Assembly: GCA_038501785.1 (NCBI GenBank) | Contig: JBAMJR010000040.1 | Span: 7,122,001-7,186,000, forward strand | Origin: Myoxocephalus aenaeus | Taxonomy: Eukaryota > Chordata > Actinopteri > Perciformes > Cottidae | Length of the DNA: 64,000 nucleotides | Direction of reading: 5' to 3' | In this document: positions 10,721 to 23,029 of the stretch, in pieces | Position numbering within the stretch: the stretch's first letter is position 1 | Layout of the letters: each line of letters begins with the position of its first letter | Made by a program: the position numbers and the translations under genes | The notes under the pieces: generated by a model | The model's input: the letters and a program-made list of their open reading frames with translations, nothing else | Database searches by the model: none | Told to the model about the DNA's origin: nothing

Positions 10721-12105
10721 TCACGGCGGAGTTTTTTTTTTTTACTGGAAACCAGAAGATGTTTGATGCCTCCCTGATGAAAGGCCGCCCCTGTTGAGCC
10801 TGAGTTTCCACGCCTCGCCTGCTGCATGTTTGCGATCTTTTATATGCACGCGTCTATTTTATTGTGTTTCTCTCCTGTCAGCGCATGCGCCTGTGTGCAT
10901 GCATGTAAAAACGTGAACTTGCGCTTGTGAGTGTCTATGCCTTTGTGTGTGTGTGTGTGTGTGTTCAGCAACGTTCACTGCTGAAGGTTTTAGCTCCTTT
11001 GAAACTTGTCAAATCATTTGTTGGCAGCATTGGCCTTGTCCGTTTCTTCAACAAAGACTGCGGGGGGGCGTGGTCAGCTCGACTTGAGTCTTTTCAGATA
11101 GAAGAGCTGCCTGACTACTTCGATAAACAAAGCAAAAGAAGAAGAAAAAAGAAAGAAATTCACATTCATGTTTGAATCCACAGATTTCAAACCGACGCTT
11201 TAATCGGTTCCTTGCCTCGGCGCCGTCTCGTGCCCCTCGCGAGCTCCCTCAAACAAACAGTGACCGTTTGAAAGAAGGTGACGTTTTGAGAGACTGAGCT
11301 GGCAGGCCGACTTTCCAAAAAGAGGGGTTTATTTACCAAACTACAAAATGTGTAACAATGTAGCGCTGGGTTTTTCCTATGTAACGGCGTTGAGTATCTC
11401 CGTCTGCTTTAAATAATTGTCGACTGAGTCGGAGCCATGATGGAGCTAATGAATATTGAACAACATGTTACGTTAAACCAAAAAATGACTGCAACGGGGG
11501 AGACGTCTGAGGAGGCCGTTGAATTCGGTCCGTGTTGGCGGGACGTCGTATAGGAAATGTGATGCTACCAAACAGACCAATCTCAGCGGTTGCGGTCTGC
11601 GTTAAGTTTTCTGGGGGTCGATTCAACGCAGAGAAAAAAAACTTCCTTCAGAGCTCTGCTTCGAGGTGCGCTTTCTTTCTTTGTTGCTCCGGCCTGACAA
11701 GATGTTCCTCCAGCAGCAGCACCCATCGTCACTGGTAACTCAAAGAAATAGAAATTAGAATGATTTAAGGCAAACTTGTTTTCGGACAAAATTAAATGTG
11801 ACTGTGCAGAAGTTAACTGAATGCACTCATTCACTGCCGACAATACTACGTTAACTGCCTATTTCCAGTGAAGTAGCTCTGATAAGCCTGTTCGATGCTA
11901 ATTGATGCCCAGCACCAGAGAGCAGACACAGCTAGCAGTTAGCAACAATAGTGGAGCATTTAGTTGCTCAACAGACAGATATTTCTTCTCAGGAGTTGCA
12001 GAGAGAAAAACAACAAAAAGGAGAATAAATATTGAATTTAGTCCAGAAACCAAAACTCCTAATGAATGCTAACGCTGCTACGTATCAACTGGTTTTGTAA
12101 ATTGA
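10721..12105. other. Noncoding stretch
   Basis: Contains a short GT run near 10943-10964 and mixed unique sequence. No recognised repeat or exon. Confidence 0.5.
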
Positions 12106-12157
12106 GGTTAGCCTTCTGTTAGCTAACAATAGGTTAGCCTTCTGTTAGCTAATAACT
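12106..12157. repeat. 26-bp tandem duplication (two copies)
   Basis: The unit beginning GGTTAGCCTTCTGTTAGCTA occurs at 12106-12131 and again at 12132-12157 with only terminal differences. It is a recent local slippage duplication. Confidence 0.9.
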
Positions 12158-12714
12158 GTATTAACTTTACTTCATTAAGTCAACTTATGGATACCCTTAA
12201 CAAAAACAACAACATAACTGCTTTTGTATCATTTCACTAAACTACAAACAACATGCACCTATCATTATCGATTATTTCAGACCATTTCCCAAAAACCTAG
12301 CATACCTTTTTTGAGGAAGATTGATGAACACAATCAATGCAGCCTTGGAAGTGCTGCAGTAAATGTTCAGGGGCATTCAAGGAAGCTCCGTAGTCTGAGA
12401 CTCGAGAGGCAGCTGCTGCACAGACGACATTGTTCGTCATCCCCTTTCGCCACAGCCGTGTTTGCATGTCTGTCCTTTTGGATTAACTTCACATCACAGG
12501 AGCATATCATGCAATTAATGATGGCTGAATTCCATTTAGCTCCTTCAGTTTCACGGTAATGTGCATGTTGGCTCACTGTCAGGTTTTCCTGGGACACTTG
12601 AATTGAACATCTTTGATGTCATTAGTGACACCTGTGGTTGTCCTACTGTGACCAGATAAAAAATTTTTTTTTATAAAAAGGTTTATTGTCTATATCCAGG
12701 TCTCAGACCATCCC

Positions 12715-12745
12715 AAATTATATTAACATCTTGTTAATATAATTT
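12715..12745. repeat. AT-rich inverted repeat, 13-bp arms
   Basis: Arms at 12715-12727 and 12733-12745 (AAATTATATTAAC and its exact complement) with a 5-base loop ATCTT. It is followed by an AT-only patch to about 12790. Confidence 0.85.
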
Positions 12746-13257
12746 ATAATTATTATATTAATAATATTAATAATAATATTAGTAAATTTACATGGCATAC
12801 AAAACCGAACACCAAAATGTCTGGAAGTTAGAAAAAAGGCAATGTTTGTATTTTTATTTTTTTGGAAGGTGCTTGTCAGAAATGTACAATATTATATATT
12901 ATTGGTTACATTTGAATCGTTATCCTTAATTTACTGTACTAGTGTGGTACGATCACGACTTCCACTGTGACCAACGAGGGACTCGAAGGAGAGGCGAGAG
13001 GTCCAGTTGCACCATGAAGGAGGATGCATTGTTGGTGTGTGTTCAAGCACCATCATTTATGCTTGTCTGCAAGAATTTCCCTCCTCATCCTGGACCCCTG
13101 CTTCGACCTTCGCGGTCTCTTTGTGCATAATAAATGTTGATATTCCTGCCCATATTAGCGATGACTAGGGAGTTTTCATATAGGGTGATGCAGTGTCCGG
13201 TTGCTCCTCTGCACACTGAGGATGTGGTTACACATATGATACTCCACTGCTCGGATT

Positions 13258-13261
<4 letters not shown>

Positions 13262-13316
<55 letters not shown>

Positions 13317-13337
13317 GCGTGTGTGTGTGTGTGTGTA
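13262..13337. repeat. (GT)n microsatellite with GC interruptions
   Basis: GT array interrupted by GCGTGTGCGT in its 3' half. Confidence 0.95.
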
Positions 13338-13365
13338 TGTGTGCGATGCGTGAGCATCCTTTTCG

Positions 13366-13500
13366 CTAATGCTGCATTCCATTTGACTCGGAAATCGAAG
13401 CGGAGCTGGGAACAACGTCACACCCGAGTCGATTGGGTCCCAGTCCAACAAGTTGGACAACTTAATGGGGTTTGCTCCAGCCATGTTAGCCTATTTTAGC
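13366..13500. repeat. Possible teleost MITE fragment
   Basis: Opens with GCTGCATTCCATTTGACTCG and contains 'cggagctgggaac...gtcacac', a pattern I associate with a dispersed teleost element. A related direct motif (GCTGCGTTTCCACTTGC) occurs near 13754. No target duplication was seen. Class and limits are uncertain. Confidence 0.3.
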
Positions 13501-14633
13501 AATATAGCGTATTCCACGTATACAAACACTGCAGCATATATAGAAACACCACAGATATAAGTTGGACAGTACTGTATGTATGACTGATACATACATACTG
13601 ATTTAATGAGACACAAGTGGACAGAAGTGCTTATAAACAGCATAAAACTACAGCTTTTTTTCTGTTGATACGCCGAGAAGCCATCTTGGATTTGGAGGTC
13701 AGTTTTTGCTGAGGTCCGTCCGACTTTCCGTGTAGGAAGTTCGACTTCAGGCTGCGTTTCCACTTGCAATTTCCTAACTGGCAACTCAGAAGTTCCAACT
13801 TCCATGTAATCTAACGTGGCTGAATGCGTCACCCTTCCTCAAAAAAAAAACCTCTGAGTCATCCGCATCTGCCATGTTGTGCTTGTACAGCTGGAATCTT
13901 TATCAATACAAATCAGTGTTATATTAAATGTCTAGATAAAGACCTGTGCCTTTTGGTTGCTGAAACGCAGGAGCCAGATTCAGCTGAAGGTTATTAAATT
14001 GCCTGATTTATTGTGTTGCATGGAGTTTACTTCCTCCCTAGGTTACAATAAATGAGTCATGAGAATATGAAAAGCAAAATGGATGGGGGGGAAATTATCT
14101 ACATTTATATATCTATATCTATATATCTGCCTTATCACTATCACTAACTGGAAGGTACACTACCATTATTTACAACGGAGTGAAAGGGAATTGATATACA
14201 GGTAGGTGAAAAATCGCATCACATCCAACATTTTCATGAAACTAAGAAAGAAAGAAAAAAGACGACACCCCCAACCCCTGTATGTAAAGACCTTAATGCT
14301 GCCTACACAGTGCCATTTATTAGTTTCATATTTATTTCCAACTAACCAGAAAAAGAGGACACATCACACATCAAGTGATTCTTCCGGGAAGAGACAAAGA
14401 GCCGACATTCAGTGTTTGGACTTACAAATTGGAAATGCTTTCATGAGCTAGACTTGTTACATCAACTTACAATAGAGACGTTTTATTTAAAAATAAAAAA
14501 TTGGGCTTTTGTCATTTTCAGCACCAATTCTGTATGAGCAAAAAAAAAGGGCCCTGCTTCCGACGCGGGTCTCGGTGTGCGTGGCAGCATGTCACCGAGC
14601 ATGGCGTGAAGGAAAACATGTTTGATCAAGTCC

Positions 14634-14637
<4 letters not shown>

Positions 14638-14696
<59 letters not shown>
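14638..14696. repeat. (CT)n microsatellite
   Basis: About 29 perfect CT units. Confidence 0.95.
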
Positions 14697-14699
<3 letters not shown>

Positions 14700-15190
14700 T
14701 CATCTTTTGGTTTGCTTGTATCTCCCTCCATCTCTTTCGACTTTCCAACAGAGCCTTGATCAGCAACGTCCATTTCATCCAATAAACGCCAGCTGATGCC
14801 AAATCATAATTAAAATCTCCACGGAGAGAGACGGCGGGAAAAAATTATCTAATTAGGCTTTTTATATATTTTTTTAAACTGTGTTTTTGTCCCTTTCTTT
14901 TTGGCTTTAAGACACAAATCAAATTAACTCTCTTAACTTTTGTGCTTAAGAACCAAGATCTCACCGCGTGTTGGTGGAGATCAGGCACATGTCCTCCTTT
15001 CTGTTCTTCTGTGTTGAAGTTCGTTTTGTTTCACCTTCACAATTCTTTCTGTTTTTTGCTTTTGATCAGTGACAAAAAATCTGAACGATCCCTCTGATGT
15101 TAGACCCAATTCTGAGAGCAAATGCAGCTTACAGAGAGAAAGAGCAGAGCAGTAGACAAGAAAAGAGGAATGCCAGCAGGAGAGCGAAGA

Positions 15191-15243
15191 AGAGATGGAG
15201 AGAGAGAGAGCGGGGGGATGGAGAGAAAGAGAGAGAGAAAGAG
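15191..15243. repeat. Imperfect GA-rich repeat
   Basis: GA-rich run interrupted by CGGGGGGATGG. Part of a purine-rich patch at 15120-15250. Confidence 0.8.
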
Positions 15244-15352
15244 CACAGCAGCTCAACAGACGACCGGGCTTCACTTCTTTTCACTTGTTTTGTGTCTGCT
15301 TGATCTTTATCAAACATGTGATGCACTCCTACGCACACTGCACAGGTGTAGC

Positions 15353-15353
<1 letters not shown>

Positions 15354-15419
<66 letters not shown>
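15354..15419. repeat. (CA)n microsatellite
   Basis: About 33 perfect CA units. Confidence 0.95.
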
Positions 15420-15425
<6 letters not shown>

Positions 15426-16139
15426 CTAAAAAGGCCAGACTTCTTTTGAGCTTCCTCCTTTTGTCTCCTCTGGATCCGTCTGTAATTACAGCCCGGCCCC
15501 TGATGAACAGCAGGGCTGCTAATGCTACTGTACAAGTGTAAGCAGGAGCGCCAATGGATACCAGCCGGAAAGGGAGGGGGAACAAGGTGACTGGGTCTCG
15601 TTCATGTCGCTTCCAAGGCCGTGGAGAAACGGAACCATTGGCAGGGTTTCCCTCTTGCAGTTTCCGTCTCATTCTCTCCGTCGCGCTGCATCGCTGCTGG
15701 CACGTTCATGCGTAGCCACTCCTCAGCTCGTCTCCTCTGTAATGAGCCCGTGACCGCTCATCATGACCTCCAACTGACAGGTGTAGTGAGTGTGGATGAG
15801 CTAAATTGTGAAATATACTTTTGCATTGAGTGACTGAATTACTTTACAACATGCCCTTCTGGCGGCTTTGCTTTGCAGTCTACGTGCCATTAAGTTGCAT
15901 TAATGTAAAAGGAATGTATTCATATTTTTATATGGACCTTTTATACATTTTCATACTAAAATCTGCAACGGCTATGAGGTTTTTTTTAAGCGTAGCCAGC
16001 ATGTCCTCCAAATTAAATGAAAATATGTTGTATATTTTGTAACTCCCCTGGAGAACAAGAGATGCTAGCTTTTTCTAACCCGACGACATCATTTGTTAGT
16101 GTCCTCTGAAAACCTTTTTAGTGACGCCACCCCGCTGAG
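15420..16139. other. Noncoding stretch
   Basis: Unique-looking sequence without recognised coding or repeat signal. Confidence 0.45.
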
Positions 16140-16260
16140 GCTCGGTTTGGGCACAAAGGCACATTGGTTAGGGTTCAGGAAAGATCATGGTTCGAGTCAA
16201 AATAAATACTTTATTTTGGGAAAGACCGTGGTTTGGGAGAATAGAAACAACTAAATAAAA
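16140..16260 (+). repeat. Dispersed repeat family B, fragment
   Basis: Carries 'tttgggcacaaaggcac', GGTTAGGGTTCAGGAAAGATC and a 'gaaagaccgtggtttggg' module. This GTTAGG...AAAGATCATGGTTT pattern is common in percomorph genomes. Probable relatives lie at 26190-26345, 49545-49600 and on both sides of the hAT element at 52.7-55.6 kb. Confidence 0.45.
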
Positions 16261-16895
16261 TATAAACTATTTGGACTTTTGTCATCATGGTTAAAAACAA
16301 GAGGTGAAGGAACCGTAGCGAGCGTGGTAAGAAGAAACCATCATTGGCTGTCGCTAGGAAACCGTAAACGAAATGGAGGGAAATAGACTTAAAATAGAGA
16401 AGTCCTGCGTCGACAACTGGATTAATTAAAACAGGAGCGTATGTATTCTGTCAGATGCACATGAGAGGAACAAACGGAAAACACTCCTGTCATGGACACG
16501 CTGTTTTGGCGGACAGTCTTGTGAAGCTGGGCTGCCGTGCAGCTTCCTATTGGGATGCATCAAAGTATTCATTCATTTTCGGGAAAATTAGTGCATATGG
16601 TGCCCACTTCCTCACCTCGAGTTATTTTGGACTTTTCCCCAGGGAGCCATAAGAGCAAATAGTTCCTGTGAAAGGCTTTGATGGTCTTCAATTGCAAGTT
16701 GCTGGTGCACACACAGAAATGCACGCATACCTTTGGTTTCTACAGTCAACATTTACATTTCATCTCGGCCTCGGCTGATTCTGGCAGCTAACAAAAGGGC
16801 AGTCTGCCTATGTGTGTGAATGTGTGTGCCCCATTAGGCATTCAAAAACAGAGGCAGATACAGACCTTCATACAGCCATTTGGGCTCACAGCGCA

Positions 16896-16898
<3 letters not shown>

Positions 16899-16936
<38 letters not shown>
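16899..16936. repeat. (CA)n microsatellite
   Basis: About 19 CA units after a short CACGTA lead-in. Confidence 0.95.
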
Positions 16937-16938
<2 letters not shown>

Positions 16939-18229
16939 AGAAAAGTCATCTTCTGCTGAATTGTCAGATGCTCGTGCAGTTATACCATCCTTGCATTTAT
17001 ACACATTACAAAAGAAGGTTTTATTATATTACAGTGTGTTATCACAGCAATCATATCTGATGTGTTCATTGTACGTATGCTCTGTTGCTTTGTGCAGTGT
17101 ATATTTCTCTGTACTTTAATACCGTCATCAGTGATATTACGTCAAGTCTTTGACACTATAATTTATGTGGCAGGTGCGGCATGAAGTCAGGACTACCTTA
17201 CGATATGGAGCTGGGACTGCAAGCTGCATCACCAAGAGCTGCTATTTAGAGTGTTAATAAGTGGGAGAAGTGCCAGAATAAAAAAAAAACACTTATAGCC
17301 CCCCTCAGAAAAGTAAAAGCTAATTAGCCCATTTGCATTGCTCCTGACATTTCATTGGGTTTTGTGACGGTGTTTGCCCTGAAATATTTGAACCCCATTA
17401 TTCTGCTCACCAAGTGTAAATAAGACCAGTGAGCCTCCAAGAAAGCCCAAAACCATTTTCTCGACATTCTTTCCAATTACACGCCGTGGCGCGTGTAAAC
17501 ACAAACTTCATCAGATCTCTTGATTTTGAGCTCAGCTAAACAGCTCATTTGGAAACTTCAATTTATCCTGTGACAGTAGTGTAACTGTAGATGTTGCCTG
17601 TATCCATACAAATGTGTGCATAAGCAAACCGCAGAAAGAACAGTACTTTTTGTCTGTATCAGTAAAAATAATAATGAAAAAAGAACGCTCCCCACACAAC
17701 CTGAGCCCCTTCACCTATGACACCAGATAAAGCTGGCAGTTTCATTTTCCCCCTCAAGTTTCCCTGCCGTTACGGCTCCTTGGCTTTGAAAAGTGGAACC
17801 GTTGTCATGATATTATAATGCAACTCGGTTTGGCATAACTGTGGGGCTGGGGGAGAGGAGGGAGTCTGCGACAAAATAAATGTGTGCGGATGACACACCA
17901 GGGGAGCGGCAATATGAAAGTGTAATGGAAAAAATGCTGTTGATCATAATTGCCGGTGGTGAAATTGCTGGTCTGCATTTCCCCTAAAATTTCCCTGTGT
18001 GTTACCGTCTGTAGGGGCTCCAACATCTGTAATTATTTCTCTGGGAAGGATTCGGCTTGAACTTCAATATCACCGCCTCCCACGCCTCCTCCTCCTCTCC
18101 CTCCTCCCCCCTCTACCTCCCCCTGTCCTATCCCCCTCTCTTTATCCCCCCTCCTCCTGCTCCTGACCAATTTGGGGTGGCGAGGCGATGGTTATCTAAA
18201 TGCAAAGTGATGCTGTAATAGCACTCACG
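16937..18229. other. Unique noncoding sequence, possible conserved regulatory DNA
   Basis: No repeat or exon was recognised. The 17300-18060 part is low-repeat and TAAT/ATTA-containing with even composition. In fish introns such stretches are sometimes conserved noncoding elements, but conservation cannot be judged from one sequence. Confidence 0.3.
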
Positions 18230-18350
18230 ACGAGGCGCAAACGACTAGTGAGACCTGGAGATGGAGGGATGTGGGGGGGAGAGGTAGAAGGAGGAGGGGC
18301 CATCAGTAAGAAAGAGATACACACAAAAGAGAGGTGGAGGGCGGGAGAGT

Positions 18351-18402
<52 letters not shown>

Positions 18403-18680
18403 GGGAGGGAGGTAGAGAAACTAAATAAAAGAGGAAAAGAAGCGGGAGCTATACTGAAAGTGGGAATGATGGGAAAAGAGTGAGTGACGAGAGAGTGAAA
18501 AAGAGGCGGCTGTGGAGAGGAGTAAGAGGCGAGTCCGAGAGCAAGGAAGAGAGTGCAGGTGAGTAAGAAAAAGAAAGTGGGAAATAATGGTACAAAAGGA
18601 AATTGTAAGACAAAGTTAGAGAAGAGATACAAGATACAACAAAGAAAAGAAAAGGAGGAGAATGACCTCATGGGAAAGAA
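18230..18680. repeat. Polypurine block with (GA)n core
   Basis: Nearly 450 bp of A/G-dominated plus strand surrounding a perfect (GA)n array at 18357-18399. The complementary frame reads as a Ser/Phe/Leu-rich low-complexity peptide and is not a gene. Confidence 0.85.
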
Positions 18681-19149
18681 TGAAAGAAACAAATAAGGAT
18701 CCAGCAGAAGAGATTACAGAGACTGTCCTCACCAGAAAAGCAGAAGCATTGGTTGGTTGTTTGCTCAAATGCCAAAAACGATCTTTGCTTTTACCTGATA
18801 AGGACCACGTGTGGTTAAACCCTGAATTGGAATAATGACTCAAATGACGCAAAGTCGGAGTCAGAGTGATTTTACAGCGGCGCTAAACCTCATAGGGAGC
18901 AGGTGGAGCTAACTGTAGTCAAACGAAGCATATGAATACAGACAATGGTTTGTTTTAACCAAGCCTACCTAACCTTGAAGCTGCTGTCATCGATATTTCA
19001 TAAGGTTAAAGGATAATGATAAATATAACAAAGGAATTATAGGAACTAAAAATGTTATTAAAAGTTACATGGTAAAATAACAAATATGATGAGCCGTAAA
19101 GTTGTGTCCTGTTTAAAACAAAAACAAAAGTTGACTTTCAGTTATTTAT

Positions 19150-19209
19150 GATATTGTTTTTAGTGAAGCTGTTTTTAGTGATATTGTTTTTCGTGACTCT
19201 GTTTTAATG
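19150..19209. repeat. 15-bp minisatellite, four units
   Basis: Four contiguous 15-bp units starting at 19150, 19165, 19180 and 19195. The consensus is close to GATATTGTTTTTAGT, with one to several substitutions between units. Confidence 0.85.
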
Positions 19210-19774
19210 CGACGCTGTAACATAACATAAGAAAGTCCACTCAGGGTCGTTGTTTTTTGTTTTTCAAAATGTACGATGTTACCTGGTCATTGTATAAGAA
19301 CACAAACTACGTTTTTTTCTTACCAAATGGTTCAAATGGTTCAAATGGCACATGTCATCTTGCATTTCAAACAGCGTGAAACAAAACGTATTTAAGAAAC
19401 TTTTTTTTGTTTCTGAAACATCCACATTCAAAGTATCGCGTGGTTTGCAGAAAAGTACAATGCAAACTTTTTTTCTGGCATCTGGGTTGTAAAGAACAAC
19501 AAAGTTAGCAACAAGCTAGTGAAGAAAGTGGAGCATTTAGCAGATGAAGAGCCAGATATTTCCCTCAGTAGGAGGTGGAGACCAAAACAGAGCTAACAGG
19601 AGAGTGAGTGACGAACATTTGCCAGGAAGACAAGAGATCACAACTTCAAAGGACTGCTGGACATGTCAATAGTCGCCTCAGCAACTTGATGTACGTCACT
19701 GTTGTGTTTACAGTTTGTTGCACTGCCACCAAGTAGCCCAATATCTATTATTACTACTTTAACCAAGTAGTTTT

Positions 19775-19990
19775 TCGGTTGACATATTTGGTTTGTATTG
19801 AAATATCTCAACATTTGGAATTTGGAAAAGACGTTCATGGTCCGTAGAGGATGACTTGTGACAACTTGGATCCCCTACTCTCATCTCGAGCCATCATCAA
19901 GTTAAAACATCTGTGAAGCTAATGGAATCAGCATTAGTTAAACAATGCGGACTGTGCTAATTAAAAAATGTTAGTATGCTAACGCAAACT
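19775..19990 (+). repeat. Dispersed repeat family A, copy 2
   Basis: Contains GAAATATCTCAACATTTGG, 'gacgttcatggtccgtagaggatga', 'ttggatcccctac', 'gccatcatcaagtt' and ends with TGTTAGTATGCTAACG. These are the same modules, in the same order, as the copies at 62.4 and 33.2 kb. Diverged and 5' incomplete. Confidence 0.65.
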
Positions 19991-20957
19991 AAGTGACGTT
20001 CAACCAAAATCATGAGCTTTCCCTCAACTTACCCCGAAAAATCTTCGCTATGGCAGTGGGAGATCACAAAACCAATAATTTTCGTAGCAGGTCTGGAAGA
20101 CACTGACAGATGATTTCTTTTGTGGGTTTTCATTTCGGAGGGCAATGACAAACGACATGTTTTTCCCTTAAGTTTTGAAGACTTGCTGAAATTAAAAAAT
20201 ATTTTGTCTAGCTTGTATGGAGAGAAGAAAGAGGGAGGAAAAGGAGACCGGAGGAGGGGTGGAGAGGAAAACAGAGATTGGTAAAAACAAAATAAAAATA
20301 GAGGTTTGAGAAGTAACAACACAAAGAGAAGCTTTTCGATGAACATATTGCAAAAACTTTTAATTGATTTTCAGGTGACATTGGTCATACATTTGTTATA
20401 TTACCTCTTTTCTACAAGAGCTAGTGTCTTTGCTCTAATGGTAGTGAAGCAGAGTTGAGCTGAAATGAGAATAAAGAGAGGACGAGAAAAAGAAAAGACT
20501 GAAGAAAGGAACTGAGACGGATGGCTTGTACCATTAGATTCACACAGTGAGAATAATAATAATAAAAAAAACAGAACAACAATATGGATGTGGAGAGTTA
20601 AGGGTGTTGAATGGAAGACTGATATTAGACAATGTTGTGTGTATCTGTGTTCTACTTTTTCACTCTCTTTCTCTCCAGAGCTATCTGCCCCCTTTTCCTT
20701 CATCACCCCGAGGGATATAATTAACAGGGACTACCAACTAACTAACTAACTAAATAACCAACAAACAGACAACAATAAAACCTGTTACAGTAATGAGCAA
20801 TGACAACGTTATTCTCTCTATTGAAACACTTGAAATCGCTTACCTTTTGTTCTACTTTTAGTCCATACCTTTGCTGCCCTCGCAAAGTATGCAGTCTTTA
20901 CATGTGGAGTCAACTGGGACTTCACACTTCGTCATAACAGTTGCACTTCAACTTTGA
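19991..20957. other. Noncoding stretch
   Basis: Includes purine-rich sequence (20220-20290) and a short (AACT)n run near 20732-20755. No gene recognised. Confidence 0.45.
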
Positions 20958-21779
20958 CCCTCTTGCTCATCAGGCTCTCGGACCACCAGCACCGGTTCCC
21001 CCCAAGGATGCGTTCTTTCCCCTCTGCTCTTCTCGCTGTACACCAACAGCTGCACCTCCAGTCACCAGTCCGTCAAGCTCCTGAAGTTCGCGGATGACAC
21101 CACCCTCATCGGACTCATCTCTGGTGGGGACGAGTCCGCCTACAGGTGGGAGACTGACCACCTGGTGACCTGGTGCAGCCAGAACCACCTGGAGCTCAAC
21201 GCTCTGAAGACAGTGGAGATGGTTGTGGACTTCAGAAAGAACGCAGCCCCACCCGCCCCTCTCATCCTGTGTGACTCCCCCGTCGACACTGTGGAGTCCT
21301 TCCGCTTCCTGGGCTCCATCATTTCCCAGGACCTCAAGTGGGAGCTGAACATCAGCTCCATCGCCAAGAAGGCCCAGCAGAGGATGTTCTTCCTGAGGCA
21401 GCTGAAGAAATTCAACCTGCTGAAGAAAATGATGGTGCACTTCTACACTGCCATCGTTGAGTCCATCCTCTGCTCCTCCATCACCGTCTGGCACACCGCA
21501 GCCACTGCCAAGGACAAGGCCAGGCTGCAGCGCATCATCCGCTCTGCTGAGAGGGTGATTGGCTGTAATCTGCCATCCCTCCAAGACTTGTTCGCCTCCA
21601 GGACTCTGAGGCGAGCCAGGAAGATTGCAGCTGACCCCTCTCACCCTGGACACATCCTGTTCGAGTCCCTCCCCTCTGGCAGGAGGCTGAGGTCCATCAG
21701 GACCAAGACCTCACGCCACACAAACAGTTTCTTCCCGTCAGCAGTCGGGCTCATCAATGGGGCTCGGGTCCCCCACTGA
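20958..21779 (+). pseudogene. LINE reverse transcriptase, C-terminal part (truncated)
   Basis: The frame is open from just after a TGA at 20955 to the TGA at 21777. Early residues give TGSPQGCVLSPLLFSLYTN, the conserved RT motif before the active site. The catalytic FADD box lies at 21087-21098 (KFADDTTLIG). Next come a 'WCSQNHLELNALKT' motif and VDFRKN. The thumb region has the ESFRFLGSIISQDLKW motif. The C-terminal domain carries QQRMFFLRQLKKFNL, SERVIG-type and DPSHPGHILFESLPSGRR motifs. The endonuclease and the RT fingers are missing, so it cannot move on its own. The apparent methionine at 21165 is internal. The 227-codon open frame on the opposite strand is its shadow. Confidence 0.88.
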
Positions 21780-21915
21780 CTGTCTCTGTTGTTTGTCTCG
21801 TCTAACGTCCCATGTCCATGTCCAATGTATGCACCTTCCGCTTCGTAAAATTCCTCGTTTGTGAAAACATTCCTGGTAATAAACAGTTTCTGATTCTGAT
21901 TCAGATTCTGATGTA
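20958..21915 (+). mobile_element. 5'-truncated L2-like non-LTR retrotransposon (LINE)
   Basis: The element carries the 3' half of a reverse-transcriptase ORF, a stop at 21777-21779, a short 3' UTR with AATAAA near 21882 and a tail of imperfect TTCTGA repeats (about 21890-21913). The 5' end lies inside the palm domain, typical of incomplete target-primed insertion. Short tandem tails instead of poly(A) and the C-terminal peptide pattern match the L2-type LINEs abundant in fish. No clear target-site duplication could be fixed because the 5' junction is uncertain. The reading frame is uninterrupted for 270 codons, so the insertion is fairly young. Confidence 0.85.
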
Positions 21916-21925
21916 TCTGCTATGT

Positions 21926-22112
21926 AGATTAGCCAGAAAAGCATGCTGGCTTGCAGTTCCTCAAGTGGCCACTTGATGCTGGCTCCAAAAGCGAGGTAAT
22001 CTCCATGGAGCCCCATGTTAAAAGGCACACTGGTAAAGCGGAAATAAACATGTTGACAGCCTGGTTAAAAACAAACCGGTTTATATAGTCTCTATATATG
22101 TAATTTCGGGGA
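21926..22112. repeat. Dispersed teleost repeat fragment
   Basis: Contains 'gcttgcagttcctcaagtgg', CACTTGATGCTGGCTCCAAA, 'gcgaggtaatctccatggagccccatgtta' and 'aaataaacatgttgacagcctggtt'. I recognise this order from a repeat often seen in teleost introns and related to the family at 6917-7330. It starts right after the LINE tail. Confidence 0.55.
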
Positions 22113-23029
22113 GCGGGTGCTGAGTCACGTAGTGGTAAAATTTGGTACACCGGTCGGATTAGGTGTTTGGCTTAATATCAAACTGGTTTGAAAGTCTTTA
22201 CGCCGGCCCAATTCTAGAAGACATCAGTCAGTTACTCTGTGCAATTTCTAGCCTATACATATATCGCCTTCCATAATATCTCCACGAATGTTGAGTCAAT
22301 ATCCAGATGAAGGCGAGCCAGTTCCAGCGAAGGAGTCCCCTTTTGGCCTCTGCTAACAGGCCAGTTTGTCCGTCTGTGTCCAAGCCAAAGTGTTCGCGTT
22401 TAGCTCATTGATTTCCTCCAGTCGGTCGCTGTGATTAATCCGAGACAGGCGCCCTGCCCTGCATTCTGAAAAGCACGTCCTCCACAGCAGGGGGGCGAGC
22501 AGCTCGAGACAGCGCCTATTCATTAGAGGCCTTGACACATTTTCCTCCATCTGACATACTGTCAGTGTTCTTCCATCCTAGTTGACAACAGGGATGATTT
22601 GACAGTTATAGAAGCAGATACACAAATCAAATGAGCAAATTATGCTTTACAGCCCATATTAGTAGCGTTTTGAACAGGATTCATGAACTATGCCGTGTCC
22701 TGCTGCCTGAAAAGCAGGTATTGATTTTCACCAGCGTAGAAAGAGAATGCTTCGATGGAAAACACTTCTCGATGGGAGGGGAGCAGCACTTATTAATATT
22801 AATAATAAAATGTAATACAGAGGTTTATTTGGTAGTGAGTGGATAGAAATATGTGTTTACAACCACTGAAACGTTAGTAGAAGGCTCCATGATAGAAGAC
22901 ACTTATTCAATGCAGAGTTTAACTATTACATCCATGTTAATTTCTCATCGTGTAATATTCTTTGCTTAGCGAACAATTAGGGGAGTTCTTTCTACAAACC
23001 AGTTAAGTTACAATTAACTTCTGTGAACA
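22113..23029. other. Noncoding stretch
   Basis: No exon recognised. A 16-bp AT palindrome (TTATTAATATTAATAA) lies near 22791-22806. Confidence 0.4.

Noticed and set aside
20970..21653. 227-codon minus-strand open frame
   Set aside because: It is the antisense shadow of the LINE reverse transcriptase, whose codon bias keeps the opposite strand open.
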